Both the position numbers and the translations under genes were made by a program. From Pseudoneobacillus sp052180215 (GTDB lineage Bacteria; Bacillota; Bacilli; Bacillales; Cytobacillaceae), in assembly GCF_052180215.1 (NCBI RefSeq), contig NZ_CP197471.1, positions 1,274,001 through 1,338,000 of the forward strand: DNA of 64,000 nucleotides, in the 5' to 3' direction. Positions 24,830-32,883 of this stretch are shown in pieces. Positions within the stretch are counted from its first letter, which is position 1. Each line of letters starts with the position of its first letter. Below the pieces are notes generated by a model, which did no database searches, was not told the DNA's origin, and saw nothing but the letters and a program-made list of their open reading frames with translations.

Positions 24830-24844
24830 GTTATTTTTTTTAAA

Positions 24845-24873
24845 ACCCCCATAGCGTGAAACATAATCTCGTA
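24845..24873 (+). promoter_or_regulatory. Candidate SigI-dependent promoter of the DUF5667-like gene
   Basis: ACCCCC (24845-24850), 19 bases, CGTA (24870-24873). The same pair with the same spacing precedes sigI at 26218. From memory, B. subtilis SigI recognises ACCCCC and CGAA/CGWA-like elements. Confidence 0.65.
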
Positions 24874-24935
24874 ATCATTTAGTGAAAAAGCAATCGCAAA
24901 AAACATTTTTAAAATATTATTCGAGGTGAATGAAA

Positions 24936-26150
24936 TTGAAGAAATTTATCAATCAAAAAGAAATGAATAAAGTAGCTAAAACAGCTTTAGCAATGGTCCT
25001 AGCTGGATCATTTACCTTCTCTTCCTCATTAGCATTTGCAGATGAAAATAATTCATCTGAGGAAAATCAAGTACAAACAGTTCAATTAGAAGATAACGCT
25101 ACATCTGAGGTAGAATCCTCAACTGAAACTCAAACAGACGTAACGGTGGATGCGCCTACATTAGTGCCTGGAGACTTCTTTTATTTTGCAAAATTAGCTT
25201 TAGAAAAACTACAATTAATTTTAACGATGGATGACGTAAAAGAAGCTAAACTATTTGCTCAATTTGCTTCCGAAAGATTAGCAGAAGCTCAAAGCCTTTT
25301 TGAAGATGGTAATGAAGATTTAGCGGTAGAAACAATCCAAAAAGCACTAGAAGAAATGGCAAAATCTAATACTGTAATCGAAGAAAAAACAGATGATAAT
25401 GAGGTTGCGGATGAAGCTAAAACAACTGAAGAAACTTCAGCTGATTTAGAGGACACTAATACTACAGATGAAACAGCTTCAACTAACTTAGAAGAAGCAG
25501 ATCCTTCCGATGAAACAGTTACTTCAGAAGATGCAACTGTAGAAGGAGATACTGATACTGATACTGATGTAACAGCAGATACAGAAGAAACAGTAGAAGC
25601 TCCTGTAAATGAAGATCAGGGTACTGTTGAAGAAGTAAAAGAAATTCTATCTCAAAATATTATTGCACTAACAGCTGCAATGGAAAAAGTGAAAAATCCA
25701 GTTGCAAAAGCTGCATTACAAAGAAACATTGAAAAGAGCTATGCAAAATTAGAGAAAAAATTAGCTAAAATCGAAGAAGATTTAGCAACAGAAGCAGATA
25801 AAGCAGAAGCATCAGATGATCAAGAAGAAGTAAATGCAACTACTGAAACTGATGTGACAACTAAATCTGAAACAGATGATCAGGAAATAAATGTAGACGT
25901 TCAAGGTTCTACTGAAACTGAGGTAGAAGAAGACACAACTACAACAGTTGCTCCATCTGTAAAAGAAGTGAAGGCTGCAGAAAAACAAGCACGTAAAGAT
26001 GTTAAACAAGAAGTTAAAAAGGCAAGAGAAGAAGCAAAAGCTCAATTAAAAGGAAAACGCGCTGAAGTAAAAAAGGAAGTAAAGGCATTAAAAGAAACAG
26101 TCAAGTCTAATCACGGAAAAGGTAACAAAGAAGCAAATGGTCATAAATAA
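24936..26150 (+). CDS. Secreted acidic protein with DUF5667-like domain
   Basis: A 404-residue exported protein. A signal peptide (cleavage after SSSLAFA, about residue 35) is followed by a helical segment LVPGDFFYFAKLALEKLQLILT...AQFASERLAEAQSL (about 75-140), as in DUF5667 proteins, then long Thr/Asp/Glu-rich low-complexity stretches and a Lys/Glu-rich tail. No sortase or lipobox signal; wall binding by charge is possible. TTG at 24936 is chosen since GAGGTG lies 7 bases before it; ATG at 24930 is only one base from the RBS. A SigI-type promoter and the neighbouring sigI-rsgI suggest a cell-envelope stress role (inference). Confidence 0.7.
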   Translation: MKKFINQKEMNKVAKTALAMVLAGSFTFSSSLAFADENNSSEENQVQTVQLEDNATSEVESSTETQTDVTVDAPTLVPGDFFYFAKLALEKLQLILTMDDVKEAKLFAQFASERLAEAQSLFEDGNEDLAVETIQKALEEMAKSNTVIEEKTDDNEVADEAKTTEETSADLEDTNTTDETASTNLEEADPSDETVTSEDATVEGDTDTDTDVTADTEETVEAPVNEDQGTVEEVKEILSQNIIALTAAMEKVKNPVAKAALQRNIEKSYAKLEKKLAKIEEDLATEADKAEASDDQEEVNATTETDVTTKSETDDQEINVDVQGSTETEVEEDTTTTVAPSVKEVKAAEKQARKDVKQEVKKAREEAKAQLKGKRAEVKKEVKALKETVKSNHGKGNKEANGHK

Positions 26151-26170
26151 TAATCTTTGACCATGAAATG

Positions 26171-26207
26171 AGAAAAGATGGTCCGAGTAAATCGGACTAT
26201 CTTTTCT
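26171..26207 (+). terminator. Hairpin terminator after the DUF5667-like gene
   Basis: AGAAAAGATGGTCCGA/TCGGACTATCTTTTCT stem with a 5-nt loop; the tail is T-poor. Confidence 0.65.
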
Positions 26208-26217
26208 CTAATGCCTA

Positions 26218-26255
26218 ACCCCCTAAAAAATGATATCATCTTCGTATGATATAAT
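26218..26255 (+). promoter_or_regulatory. sigI promoter region: SigI-type elements plus extended -10
   Basis: ACCCCC (26218-26223), 19 bases, CGTA (26243-26246) suggests autoregulation by SigI. A TG-extended TATAAT (26250-26255) could serve SigA. The CGTA lies between short inverted repeats TATCAT and ATGATA. Confidence 0.65.
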
Positions 26256-26281
26256 GGTTTAGGTAAAGAGAGGTGAGGCTT

Positions 26282-27028
26282 ATGCTAAGTTTATTGTTTA
26301 TGGCAAAAAAGCGGAAAAAGACGTTAGAAGAAACAGTGCTCAAAATTCAACAAGGCGATCTTCTATTATTAAATGAAACGATTGATTCATATAAACCGTT
26401 TGTCGCCAAAACGGTATCTTCTGTATGTAAAAGATATATTCATGAATCAGACGATGAATTTAGCATTGGTCTTATTGCATTTCATGAAGCAATCCAAAAA
26501 TATTCACCTGACCGTGGAAGTTCATTACTTAGTTTTGCAGAAGTAATGATTAAACGTAGGGTTATTGACTATATCCGAAAACATTCTAAAAATCAAAGTA
26601 TAAGTATTGATTTTACTTCACAAAATCATGATGATGATTCACCAAGCTTAGCTATTGAAAATGAAATTTCCATTGTTGACTATCAGAAAAAAAATGAAAC
26701 CGAATTACGAAAGCATGAAATCCTTCAGTTTCAGCAAATTTTAAAGGAATATGATCTTTCATTTCAGGATTTGGTTGAGCAATCTCCGAAGCATGCAGAC
26801 GCGAGGAAAAATGCAATGGAAATTGCAAAGTTACTAGTGGATGATCAAGAGTTACGAACCTACTTATTGGAGAAGAAAAGACTTCCCATTAAACAGTTAG
26901 AGGATATCGTCCAAGTAAGTAGAAAAACAATTGAAAGAAATCGTAAGTATATTATGGCGATTTCTTTGATTTTAATTAATGACTATGTTTATTTAAAAGA
27001 TTATATTAAAGGGGTGTTGAAAACGTGA
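26282..27028 (+). CDS. sigI: RNA polymerase sigma factor SigI
   Basis: A 248-residue sigma-70-like factor strongly resembling B. subtilis SigI: YKPFVAKTVSSVCKRYI, DDEFSIGLIAFHEAIQKYSP, VIKRRVIDYIRKHS (region 2), then the SigI-specific C-terminal part with VSRKTIERNRKYI and the ending LKDYIKGVLKT. SigI responds to heat and cell-wall stress and is held by RsgI. ATG at 26282 is preferred (GAGAGGTG 6 bases before) over GTG at 26273. The stop overlaps the start of rsgI (GTGA). Confidence 0.95.
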   Translation: MLSLLFMAKKRKKTLEETVLKIQQGDLLLLNETIDSYKPFVAKTVSSVCKRYIHESDDEFSIGLIAFHEAIQKYSPDRGSSLLSFAEVMIKRRVIDYIRKHSKNQSISIDFTSQNHDDDSPSLAIENEISIVDYQKKNETELRKHEILQFQQILKEYDLSFQDLVEQSPKHADARKNAMEIAKLLVDDQELRTYLLEKKRLPIKQLEDIVQVSRKTIERNRKYIMAISLILINDYVYLKDYIKGVLKT

Positions 27029-28035
27029 AAAAAGGAATAGTAATGGAAATTGACAGACGTTTTTTAACATTATTAACCCCAGAAGGCGAGTTTTTAAAAG
27101 CTCGTAAAGAGAAACAAGAATATATCATAGGACAAGAAATTGATTTTTTTCCAATTAATGTAGTCCCGAAGAAAAGTTCATTGTTTTATCAGCTTCCTGG
27201 GAAAAAGGCCTTAGTGGCAGCAATGTTTGCAATCGTCATTGCTTCGGCTTCATTTCTTCCTATGTCTGGAAGTAACGATGTTTATGCGTACATGTCCATT
27301 GATGTAAATCCAAGCATTGAATTAGCTGTTAATGAAGATTTAGAAGTAGTTAGTATGGAGGCTTACAATCCAGAAGGTAAGTTAGTTATTTCTGAAATCG
27401 ATAATTGGAAAAAGAAAGATGTTTCAGCTGTAACGACTCAAATAATTGAAAAAATCAAGGAACAAGGCTTCTTTGAAAACCATGATGAGGTTGTCATATC
27501 AACTGTTTATGAAGATAAAAAGCAAGATAAGATTGAAAAGAAGCTTGAAGAAGATATTGAAATGATTGAAAAGAAGGTAGAAGAAGAGAACCTTCAATTA
27601 ACAGTTGTTCAGGGAACTAAGGAAGAAAGAGAAGAAGCACATAAACAGGGCATAACAACTGGGAAACTTAAAGAAAATCAACCGAGTGTAGAGAAGAAAA
27701 TAGAAAATAAACAGAAATCTACCAACAAGCAAAAACCTCCTGTTGAAAAAAATAATACGCCAAAGTCAGATAAGAAAAGTATGCCAAAAAATGATCAGAG
27801 TAAAAAAGAAAATCATCCGGTAAAAGGTAAGGCCCAAGCACCGGGCCAACTAAAAAAGTCTGAAGAGAAATCAAACGAAAAAAAAAGTAAAGTAGATAAA
27901 AAGGATAAGTCTACTCATAATTCAAAAAAAAAAATGAATAATCAGTCTGATGATAACGATGAATTATATCATCAAAAAGGAAAAAAAGATAAAAAACATA
28001 AAGAAGAAAAGAATAATCAAAAAAATAAAAAATAG
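27025..28035 (+). CDS. rsgI: Anti-sigma-I factor RsgI
   Basis: A 336-residue single-pass membrane protein. The N-terminal RsgI_N domain (about 1-50, KKGIVMEIDRRFLTLLTPEG) binds SigI in the cytoplasm; one helix (about 62-84) crosses the membrane; the extracellular part begins with YAYMSIDVNPSIELAVNEDLEV, the conserved block after the helix, and ends in a Lys/Asn/Gln-rich tail (about 190-336). GTG start overlapping the sigI stop by 4 bases. No carbohydrate-binding domain as in clostridial RsgIs. Terminator follows. Confidence 0.93.
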   Translation: MKKGIVMEIDRRFLTLLTPEGEFLKARKEKQEYIIGQEIDFFPINVVPKKSSLFYQLPGKKALVAAMFAIVIASASFLPMSGSNDVYAYMSIDVNPSIELAVNEDLEVVSMEAYNPEGKLVISEIDNWKKKDVSAVTTQIIEKIKEQGFFENHDEVVISTVYEDKKQDKIEKKLEEDIEMIEKKVEEENLQLTVVQGTKEEREEAHKQGITTGKLKENQPSVEKKIENKQKSTNKQKPPVEKNNTPKSDKKSMPKNDQSKKENHPVKGKAQAPGQLKKSEEKSNEKKSKVDKKDKSTHNSKKKMNNQSDDNDELYHQKGKKDKKHKEEKNNQKNKK

Positions 28036-28040
28036 AGAAG

Positions 28041-28070
28041 AGTCCGGACATTTAAAGTCCGGACTTTTTG
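28041..28070 (+). terminator. Terminator of sigI-rsgI
   Basis: AGTCCGGAC/GTCCGGACT perfect stem followed by TTTTT. Confidence 0.93.
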
Positions 28071-28087
28071 CCATTATATATTAAGTT

Positions 28088-28288
28088 TTATTGATTATTA
28101 TTTCCAGCCAATTGAGCTTGAGCTTGTTTAACTAGTCTTTTTGTAATTTCTCCTCCAACTGATCCGTTAGCTCGAGAAACTGTATCAGAACCTAAGTTAA
28201 CACCAAATTCTTGTGCGATTTCATATTTAACCTGATCCATATATTGTTCGATACCAGGAACAAGCAATTTATTACTACTTCTAGACAT
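28088..28288 (-). CDS. sspD: Alpha/beta-type small acid-soluble spore protein
   Basis: A 66-residue spore DNA-binding protein with the family blocks KYEIAQEFGVNLG (GPR protease cleavage site within EIAQ) and GSVGGEITKRLVKQAQ. It saturates spore DNA and protects it from UV and heat. ATG at 28288 with AAAGGAG 9 bases upstream. Position after sigI-rsgI is that of sspD in B. subtilis (from memory), the basis of the symbol. Expected to be under forespore SigG control; I did not verify the promoter. Confidence 0.92.
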   Translation of the reverse strand: MSRSSNKLLVPGIEQYMDQVKYEIAQEFGVNLGSDTVSRANGSVGGEITKRLVKQAQAQLAGNNNQ

Positions 28289-28556
28289 ACTTCTCAACTC
28301 CTTTTACCTTTTGATGGATGAATAACAGAGAATTTTGGTACTCTGTAAATATAGTTTGCTAAAAATTAATCATTTCATAAGAGGTAATTTTTCTCTTTAT
28401 TTCTAATGGGAATGTACATATGCTTTATATTTGGTTTTGGATAAAACTTTCAATTTTTTATAAATAACTGGGAAATGGAGATATTTCTTTATTCCTTGAA
28501 GATTTTTCTTTAATATAGGATGAAGAGTGACATCTGGAAAGGATAGATTTATTTTT

Positions 28557-29912
28557 ATGAATATATTTGCACGAAAAATACTTTCACGGCTAGCGCCAGC
28601 CCAAATAATTGTTGCTTATTACATACTAGCTGTTACCGTGTCAATGACATTACTAAGCCTTCCAATTTCTTTAAAAGAAAATGCCAAGTGGACATTTTTA
28701 GATGCTTTATTTACAGCAGTCAGCGCTGTAAGTGTTACAGGATTATCGACGATAACTGTTTCAGATACATTTAGTGTGACGGGGATCTTTATATTAATGT
28801 TTGTCCTTCAGTTTGGTGGAATTGGTATCATGACACTTGGAACCTTTTTTTGGTTAATCCTAGGGAAAAAAATAGGTTTAAGGGAACGCCGATTAATTAT
28901 GACAGATCAAAATCAAACCAGTCTTTCTGGTTTAGTAAAATTATTAAAGCAAATTTTAATCATCATTATTTTAATAGAAATTATTGGAGCTGTAATCTTA
29001 GGGTCATATTTCCTAAGATATTATCCTACTTGGCAAGAAGCTTTTCTACATGGTTTATTTGCTTCTGTTAGTGCAACGACAAATGCGGGTTTTGACATTA
29101 CCGGGCAATCCTTAATCCCATATGCCCATGATTATTTTGTTCAATTTGTTAATATTATTTTATTGATTTTAGGAGCTATTGGGTTCCCAGTATTAATTGA
29201 AACAAAGGAATATTTGTTTAACCGAAATCCACAAGGAAAATTTCACTTTACTTTATATACAAAACTAACCACTGTTACCTTTTTCGGGTTGCTGATTTTT
29301 GGAACAATTGCTATTTTAGTCCTAGAAATTCACCACTTTTTTAGAGATAAGTCATGGCATGAAGCTTTGTTTTACTCTCTGTTTCAGTCGGCTTCTACTA
29401 GAAACGGTGGATTGTCAACAATGAATATGAATAACTTTCATGACTCGACTTTGTTAATATTATCTGCTTTGATGTTCATTGGTGCATCACCAAGTTCAGT
29501 TGGTGGGGGAATACGGACAACTACTTTTGCCTTAAATTTATTGTTTTTCTTTCATTTTGCAAGAGGTAATCGTTCTATTAAGGTTTTTAAAAGAGAACTA
29601 TATGAGGAAGATATTATAAGATCATTAGTAGTGACGATGATGGCATTATTTATCTGTTTTATTGCGGTCATTATTTTAAGCATTACGGAAAATCAACCGT
29701 TGTTAGCGTTAATTTTCGAGGTTGCATCTGCATTTGGAACTACTGGGTTATCTCTTGGTATAACACCAGAGTTATCCATTTTAGGAAAATTAGTCATTAT
29801 TATTCTTATGTTCATCGGTAGGGTAGGAATTCTTTCGTTCTTATTTATCATTGGTGGTAAAAGAGTTGAACCAAATTTCCATTACCCAAAGGAAAAAGTT
29901 ATTATAGGTTAA
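28557..29912 (+). CDS. ktrD: Potassium uptake protein, TrkH/KtrB family (KtrD)
   Basis: A 451-residue membrane subunit with four pore-loop repeats carrying the selectivity-filter Gly regions: SAVSVTGLST, SATTNAGFDIT, SASTRNGGLST and SAFGTTGLSLG. It forms a K+ (Na+-assisted) channel with a cytosolic KtrC/KtrA RCK subunit, encoded elsewhere. Start taken at 28557; an in-frame GTG at 28527 would add 10 residues and cannot be excluded, since the GGAAAGGA is 13 bases from the ATG. The B. subtilis order rsgI-sspD...ktrD supports the symbol. Confidence 0.87.
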   Translation: MNIFARKILSRLAPAQIIVAYYILAVTVSMTLLSLPISLKENAKWTFLDALFTAVSAVSVTGLSTITVSDTFSVTGIFILMFVLQFGGIGIMTLGTFFWLILGKKIGLRERRLIMTDQNQTSLSGLVKLLKQILIIIILIEIIGAVILGSYFLRYYPTWQEAFLHGLFASVSATTNAGFDITGQSLIPYAHDYFVQFVNIILLILGAIGFPVLIETKEYLFNRNPQGKFHFTLYTKLTTVTFFGLLIFGTIAILVLEIHHFFRDKSWHEALFYSLFQSASTRNGGLSTMNMNNFHDSTLLILSALMFIGASPSSVGGGIRTTTFALNLLFFFHFARGNRSIKVFKRELYEEDIIRSLVVTMMALFICFIAVIILSITENQPLLALIFEVASAFGTTGLSLGITPELSILGKLVIIILMFIGRVGILSFLFIIGGKRVEPNFHYPKEKVIIG

Positions 29913-29925
29913 AACAAAACAAAAG

Positions 29926-29950
29926 AGGTTGGCCTTGGCCAACCTTTTTT
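29926..29950. terminator. Bidirectional terminator after ktrD
   Basis: AGGTTGG/CCAACCT stem around CCTTGG, flanked by A- and T-runs. Confidence 0.88.
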
Positions 29951-29955
29951 GTTTA

Positions 29956-30300
29956 TTAATCTTTCCCATGACTAACATCTTTTGTTGGATGCATAAAAGG
30001 ATAGGCTTGAGGTTTTCTTTTACTCTCGAGCAACTCACGGTTTTCTGCTGAATTCCAACCAATATCATTTGTTGGATGAACCCACTCTTCGCCAGCCATA
30101 ATTTCAGGGTCAGTTTCATCACTCCAATTTTCTAATGGGGAATTAGGGGATGAATAAAGACTATCTCCAATGATGACACCATGCGAATTTTTAAATGGTG
30201 GTTGCATTTTTATCCCAGTCTCTTTAAAACTTGGGGAATTAATTTGATGAGGAAGGGTTTCCTCGATAGAAAAATCATTTTGATTTTTTTCCTTTTTCAA
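29956..30300 (-). CDS. DUF3905-like Bacillus protein
   Basis: A 114-residue soluble, Pro/Asn-rich protein: LPHQINSPSFKETGIKMQPPF, then SPNSPLENWSDETDPEIMAGEEWVHP and IGWNSAENRELLE. I recall these blocks from the DUF3905 family of spore-formers; function unknown, sporulation suspected. TTG at 30300 is chosen because GGAAG stands 8 bases upstream, whereas a GTG at 30309 abuts the RBS. Confidence 0.7.
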   Translation of the reverse strand: MKKEKNQNDFSIEETLPHQINSPSFKETGIKMQPPFKNSHGVIIGDSLYSSPNSPLENWSDETDPEIMAGEEWVHPTNDIGWNSAENRELLESKRKPQAYPFMHPTKDVSHGKD

Positions 30301-30440
30301 AGATATCACTTCCTTTTTTCTTATTTTAAATAACCTTTGCTTTTTTTATGTTGAGCAATTTTTAGAAAATAATAGGAAGTATCTTTTTAAAAGAAAGAGA
30401 CAAAATAAAAGAGATTTAGAAAAAATAGGAGGTATTTTAG

Positions 30441-30602
30441 ATGGCTAAACGCAAAGCAGAATTTGATGCTGTTGATAAATATAGTAAAACACCTAAGAAG
30501 AACGTGGCAGAATCGGAATTTTCAGCTGAATTTAGTGAAGGTGAAAACCGAATGAAGGGTGCGAACCGTAATTCCAAACAAGGTAGAGCAGGAAGAGCAT
30601 AA
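30441..30602 (+). CDS. Small basic protein, unknown (spore-protein-like)
   Basis: A 53-residue protein rich in Lys, Glu, Asn and Ala (MAKRKAEFDAVDKYSKTPKK..., ending NRNSKQGRAGRA). AGGAGG lies 9 bases before the ATG, and the stop overlaps the next start (TAATG), so it is real by context. The EFSAEFSEGEN stretch recalls the EFGTEFASETN repeats of gamma-type SASPs, but the similarity is weak. Not recognised with certainty. Confidence 0.6.
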   Translation: MAKRKAEFDAVDKYSKTPKKNVAESEFSAEFSEGENRMKGANRNSKQGRAGRA

Positions 30603-30748
30603 TGGAACAAAAGAAACAAAAGCTTAGAGAAGCTACCAATGTTGAATTCGGAATCGAGTTTGGAGATATTAATGGTATTAAGTTTTATGAATACCCTATA
30701 TCCAATCAAAAGGAAAAAGAGAAATCTAAAAAAGAACGTAATAAATAA
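30602..30748 (+). CDS. Small charged protein, unknown, coupled to the preceding gene
   Basis: A 48-residue protein, MEQKKQKLREATNVEFGIEFGD..., with a Lys/Glu-rich tail. Its ATG overlaps the stop of the upstream ORF by one base, indicating translational coupling. VEFGIEFGD echoes EFSAEFSEG of its partner. No known family recognised; a spore-related function is only a guess. Confidence 0.55.
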   Translation: MEQKKQKLREATNVEFGIEFGDINGIKFYEYPISNQKEKEKSKKERNK

Positions 30749-30749
30749 A

Positions 30750-30785
30750 CCCAAGGGGCTACCCCCTTGGGGCTAATTTTGTTTT
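30750..30785. terminator. Bidirectional terminator
   Basis: CCCAAGGGG/CCCCTTGGG stem with T-rich flanks on both strands, between convergent genes. Confidence 0.82.
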
Positions 30786-32523
30786 AAAAACCAAATATTT
30801 TTGTACCTTCGTTAGAAGGAGAGAAGAAGGTTAGAATAAAACTGTCTTTACGTTTAATAATTCCTTCTTGTAAATAACGCTGTAAATCAAAGGAAAGTGT
30901 TTCAAGCAAGGTATGCTTATATAGTTCTTTTTCGTTTAATTGCAAAGAAACAAAGTCACTTCCTAAAGATTCTGGGTTTTCAAGAATATCCCTATAGATA
31001 ACAGAACGGTCTTCTTTTTGTAATCTGCCTTCCCACCATGGTTTTCGAGGATTGTATTTTTGATTCAGAAGATAATCATATTTCATTAATCCTTCTATCA
31101 CATCAAGGTCTGCAGTATTTCTAGTTTTAAGGAATTGATACAAACGTGTATATAAATCCTCTAATTGATGACCAATTCTTGACCATCCTTGTTCTTCCCA
31201 AAACGTTCCGAAATCTTGAAAAAAGTCAAATGGGGTATCAAAAACACGGGAAACTAGATATTCTACTGTATGGTCCATGCGATGGTCATTCCAATATTTT
31301 TCTAGAACATCTTCTACCTGTTTAATACGAATAATATCTGAAAAAGATAATACATTATTACCTAAGATTTCATAAGGTGAATGATCCATATAAATGTAAT
31401 CATGCTTATCGGCATTTAATCTAACGCCTGTGCCGCGAAGCATTTTTAAGAAACCAAGTTGGAGCTCTTCCGGCCGAAGCTCAAACACATCATTAAATGT
31501 CTTTTTAAATGAAGAGTAATCTTCTTCGGGTAAACCTGCAATTAAATCCAGATGCTGATCTATTTTGCCGCCGTTCTTTACTAGTGAAACTGTACGTGTT
31601 AATTTTGAGAAGTTTTGTTTTCTCATGACTAACTCGTTTGTATAGTCATTAGTGGATTGGACCCCAATTTCAAATCGGAACAAGCCTTTAGGGGCCTTTT
31701 CATTTAGAAATTCAATTACTTCTGGTCTCATAATATCTGCTGTTATTTCAAATTGAAATACCGTTCCAGGCAGATGTTCATCAATTAAGAATTGGAACAT
31801 TTCCATTGCATAGCTTCTACTGATGTTAAAAGTGCGGTCTACAAACTTAATTGTTTTTGCACCATTTTCCATTAAATAACGAATATCTTCTTTCACTTTT
31901 TCTCGATCAAAATAACGAACCCCAACTTCTATGGAAGAAAGGCAAAATTGACAGCTAAATGGACAACCTCTACTTGTTTCAATATAAGTCACTCGTTTTG
32001 ACAAATGAGGAATATCTTCTTCAAACCTAAAAGGGGATGGTAATTCTTTTAAATCCAACTTATTTCGTTGTGGATTTATTTTAATGCTTTTATCTTCTTG
32101 GCGGTATGCAATTCCAGGAACAGAGCTAACATCTTTGTTATCACGTAACTGCACAAGTAGCTGTTTGAAGGTTTCTTCCCCTTCACCTATAACAATAAAG
32201 TCGAATTCAGGTACATTTACCATCCAATCAAGAACATCGTAAGTTACTTCTGGTCCTCCAAGAACAATTTGAATAGATGGATTAATTTTTTTAATCATTT
32301 TTATTACTTTTATGGTTTCTTCGATGTTCCAGATATAGCAGCTAAATCCAATGACAGCAGGCTTCTTTTGGATTAAATCTGAAACGATATTCATAACCGG
32401 ATCCTTAATCGTATATTCAATAAGCTTAATGTCAAACTCAGGTTGGGCAAAAGCTTTTAAATATCGTATCGCAATATTCGTGTGTATATATTTTGCATTT
32501 AAAGTAGTACAGATTATATTCAT
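30784..32523 (-). CDS. B12-binding-domain radical SAM protein (DUF4080 type)
   Basis: A 579-residue protein. N-terminal cobalamin-binding-like domain (about 1-130; GFSCYIWNIEET, LGGPEVTYDV), a radical SAM domain with the cluster motif CPFSCQFC (TSRGCPFSCQFCLSS, about 188-202), and a C-terminal DUF4080-like region. Members carry out radical methylations or other modifications; substrate unknown. The His of the DxHxxG cobalamin motif is not evident, so B12 binding is uncertain. ATG at 32523 with AAGGAG upstream. Confidence 0.85.
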   Translation of the reverse strand: MNIICTTLNAKYIHTNIAIRYLKAFAQPEFDIKLIEYTIKDPVMNIVSDLIQKKPAVIGFSCYIWNIEETIKVIKMIKKINPSIQIVLGGPEVTYDVLDWMVNVPEFDFIVIGEGEETFKQLLVQLRDNKDVSSVPGIAYRQEDKSIKINPQRNKLDLKELPSPFRFEEDIPHLSKRVTYIETSRGCPFSCQFCLSSIEVGVRYFDREKVKEDIRYLMENGAKTIKFVDRTFNISRSYAMEMFQFLIDEHLPGTVFQFEITADIMRPEVIEFLNEKAPKGLFRFEIGVQSTNDYTNELVMRKQNFSKLTRTVSLVKNGGKIDQHLDLIAGLPEEDYSSFKKTFNDVFELRPEELQLGFLKMLRGTGVRLNADKHDYIYMDHSPYEILGNNVLSFSDIIRIKQVEDVLEKYWNDHRMDHTVEYLVSRVFDTPFDFFQDFGTFWEEQGWSRIGHQLEDLYTRLYQFLKTRNTADLDVIEGLMKYDYLLNQKYNPRKPWWEGRLQKEDRSVIYRDILENPESLGSDFVSLQLNEKELYKHTLLETLSFDLQRYLQEGIIKRKDSFILTFFSPSNEGTKIFGF

Positions 32524-32673
32524 ATATAATACTCCTTATAAAACATTGTATAAGTGAATCAACATTCTATTTTACTTTATTCTTGTCAAAAAAGATACTA
32601 GTAAAACTAGGTAGATGTAAAAAGAAGGTATTTGGGGGAATATTATTTGAAACCAATGTTTACAGAATATAAA

Positions 32674-32713
32674 AAGCGCCACAGATATTATTTTCTGAGG
32701 CGCTTGCGCTTTT
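32674..32713. repeat. Short hairpin unit ending GGCGCTTGCGCTTTT
   Basis: AAGCGCC-A-CAGA pairs with TCTG-A-GGCGCTT. Its right end is repeated at 32862-32876. It may be a deleted copy of the neighbouring repeat, or a terminator. Confidence 0.65.
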
Positions 32714-32754
32714 ATTACAGGATAAGAAAGTATAACTTTTTGGGACTTCGAAAA

Positions 32755-32877
32755 TTGTCTAGCTCCAGCGCCTAGCCCCTCGAGGTCAAATAACCTCTAG
32801 CGTAAGAAGTCAAAGTTCAAACTTCTTACGCTAGAGAACATTTGCTTGTCGGGGCTAACCAAGGCGCTTGCGCTTTT
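32755..32877. repeat. Bacillus-type hairpin repeat (CTAGCTCCAGCGCCTAGCCCC...)
   Basis: An element of about 123 bp with nested inverted repeats: AGCGCC..TAGCCCC at the left pairs with GGGGCTA..GGCGCT at the right, and an inner perfect 16-bp arm (32795-32810 with 32821-32836). I know the TGTCTAGCTCCAGCGCC...GGCGCTTGCGCTTTT frame from many Bacillus genomes; the inner part varies. Confidence 0.82.
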
Positions 32878-32883
32878 CTAATT

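Larger units (their letters stand above)
32524..32883. other. Intergenic region holding two related repeat units
   Basis: About 360 bases without a gene. 32674-32713 and 32755-32877 are repeat-like elements (listed separately); both end in the same 15-bp GGCGCTTGCGCTTTT. The radical SAM promoter should lie near 32530-32640. Confidence 0.7.
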
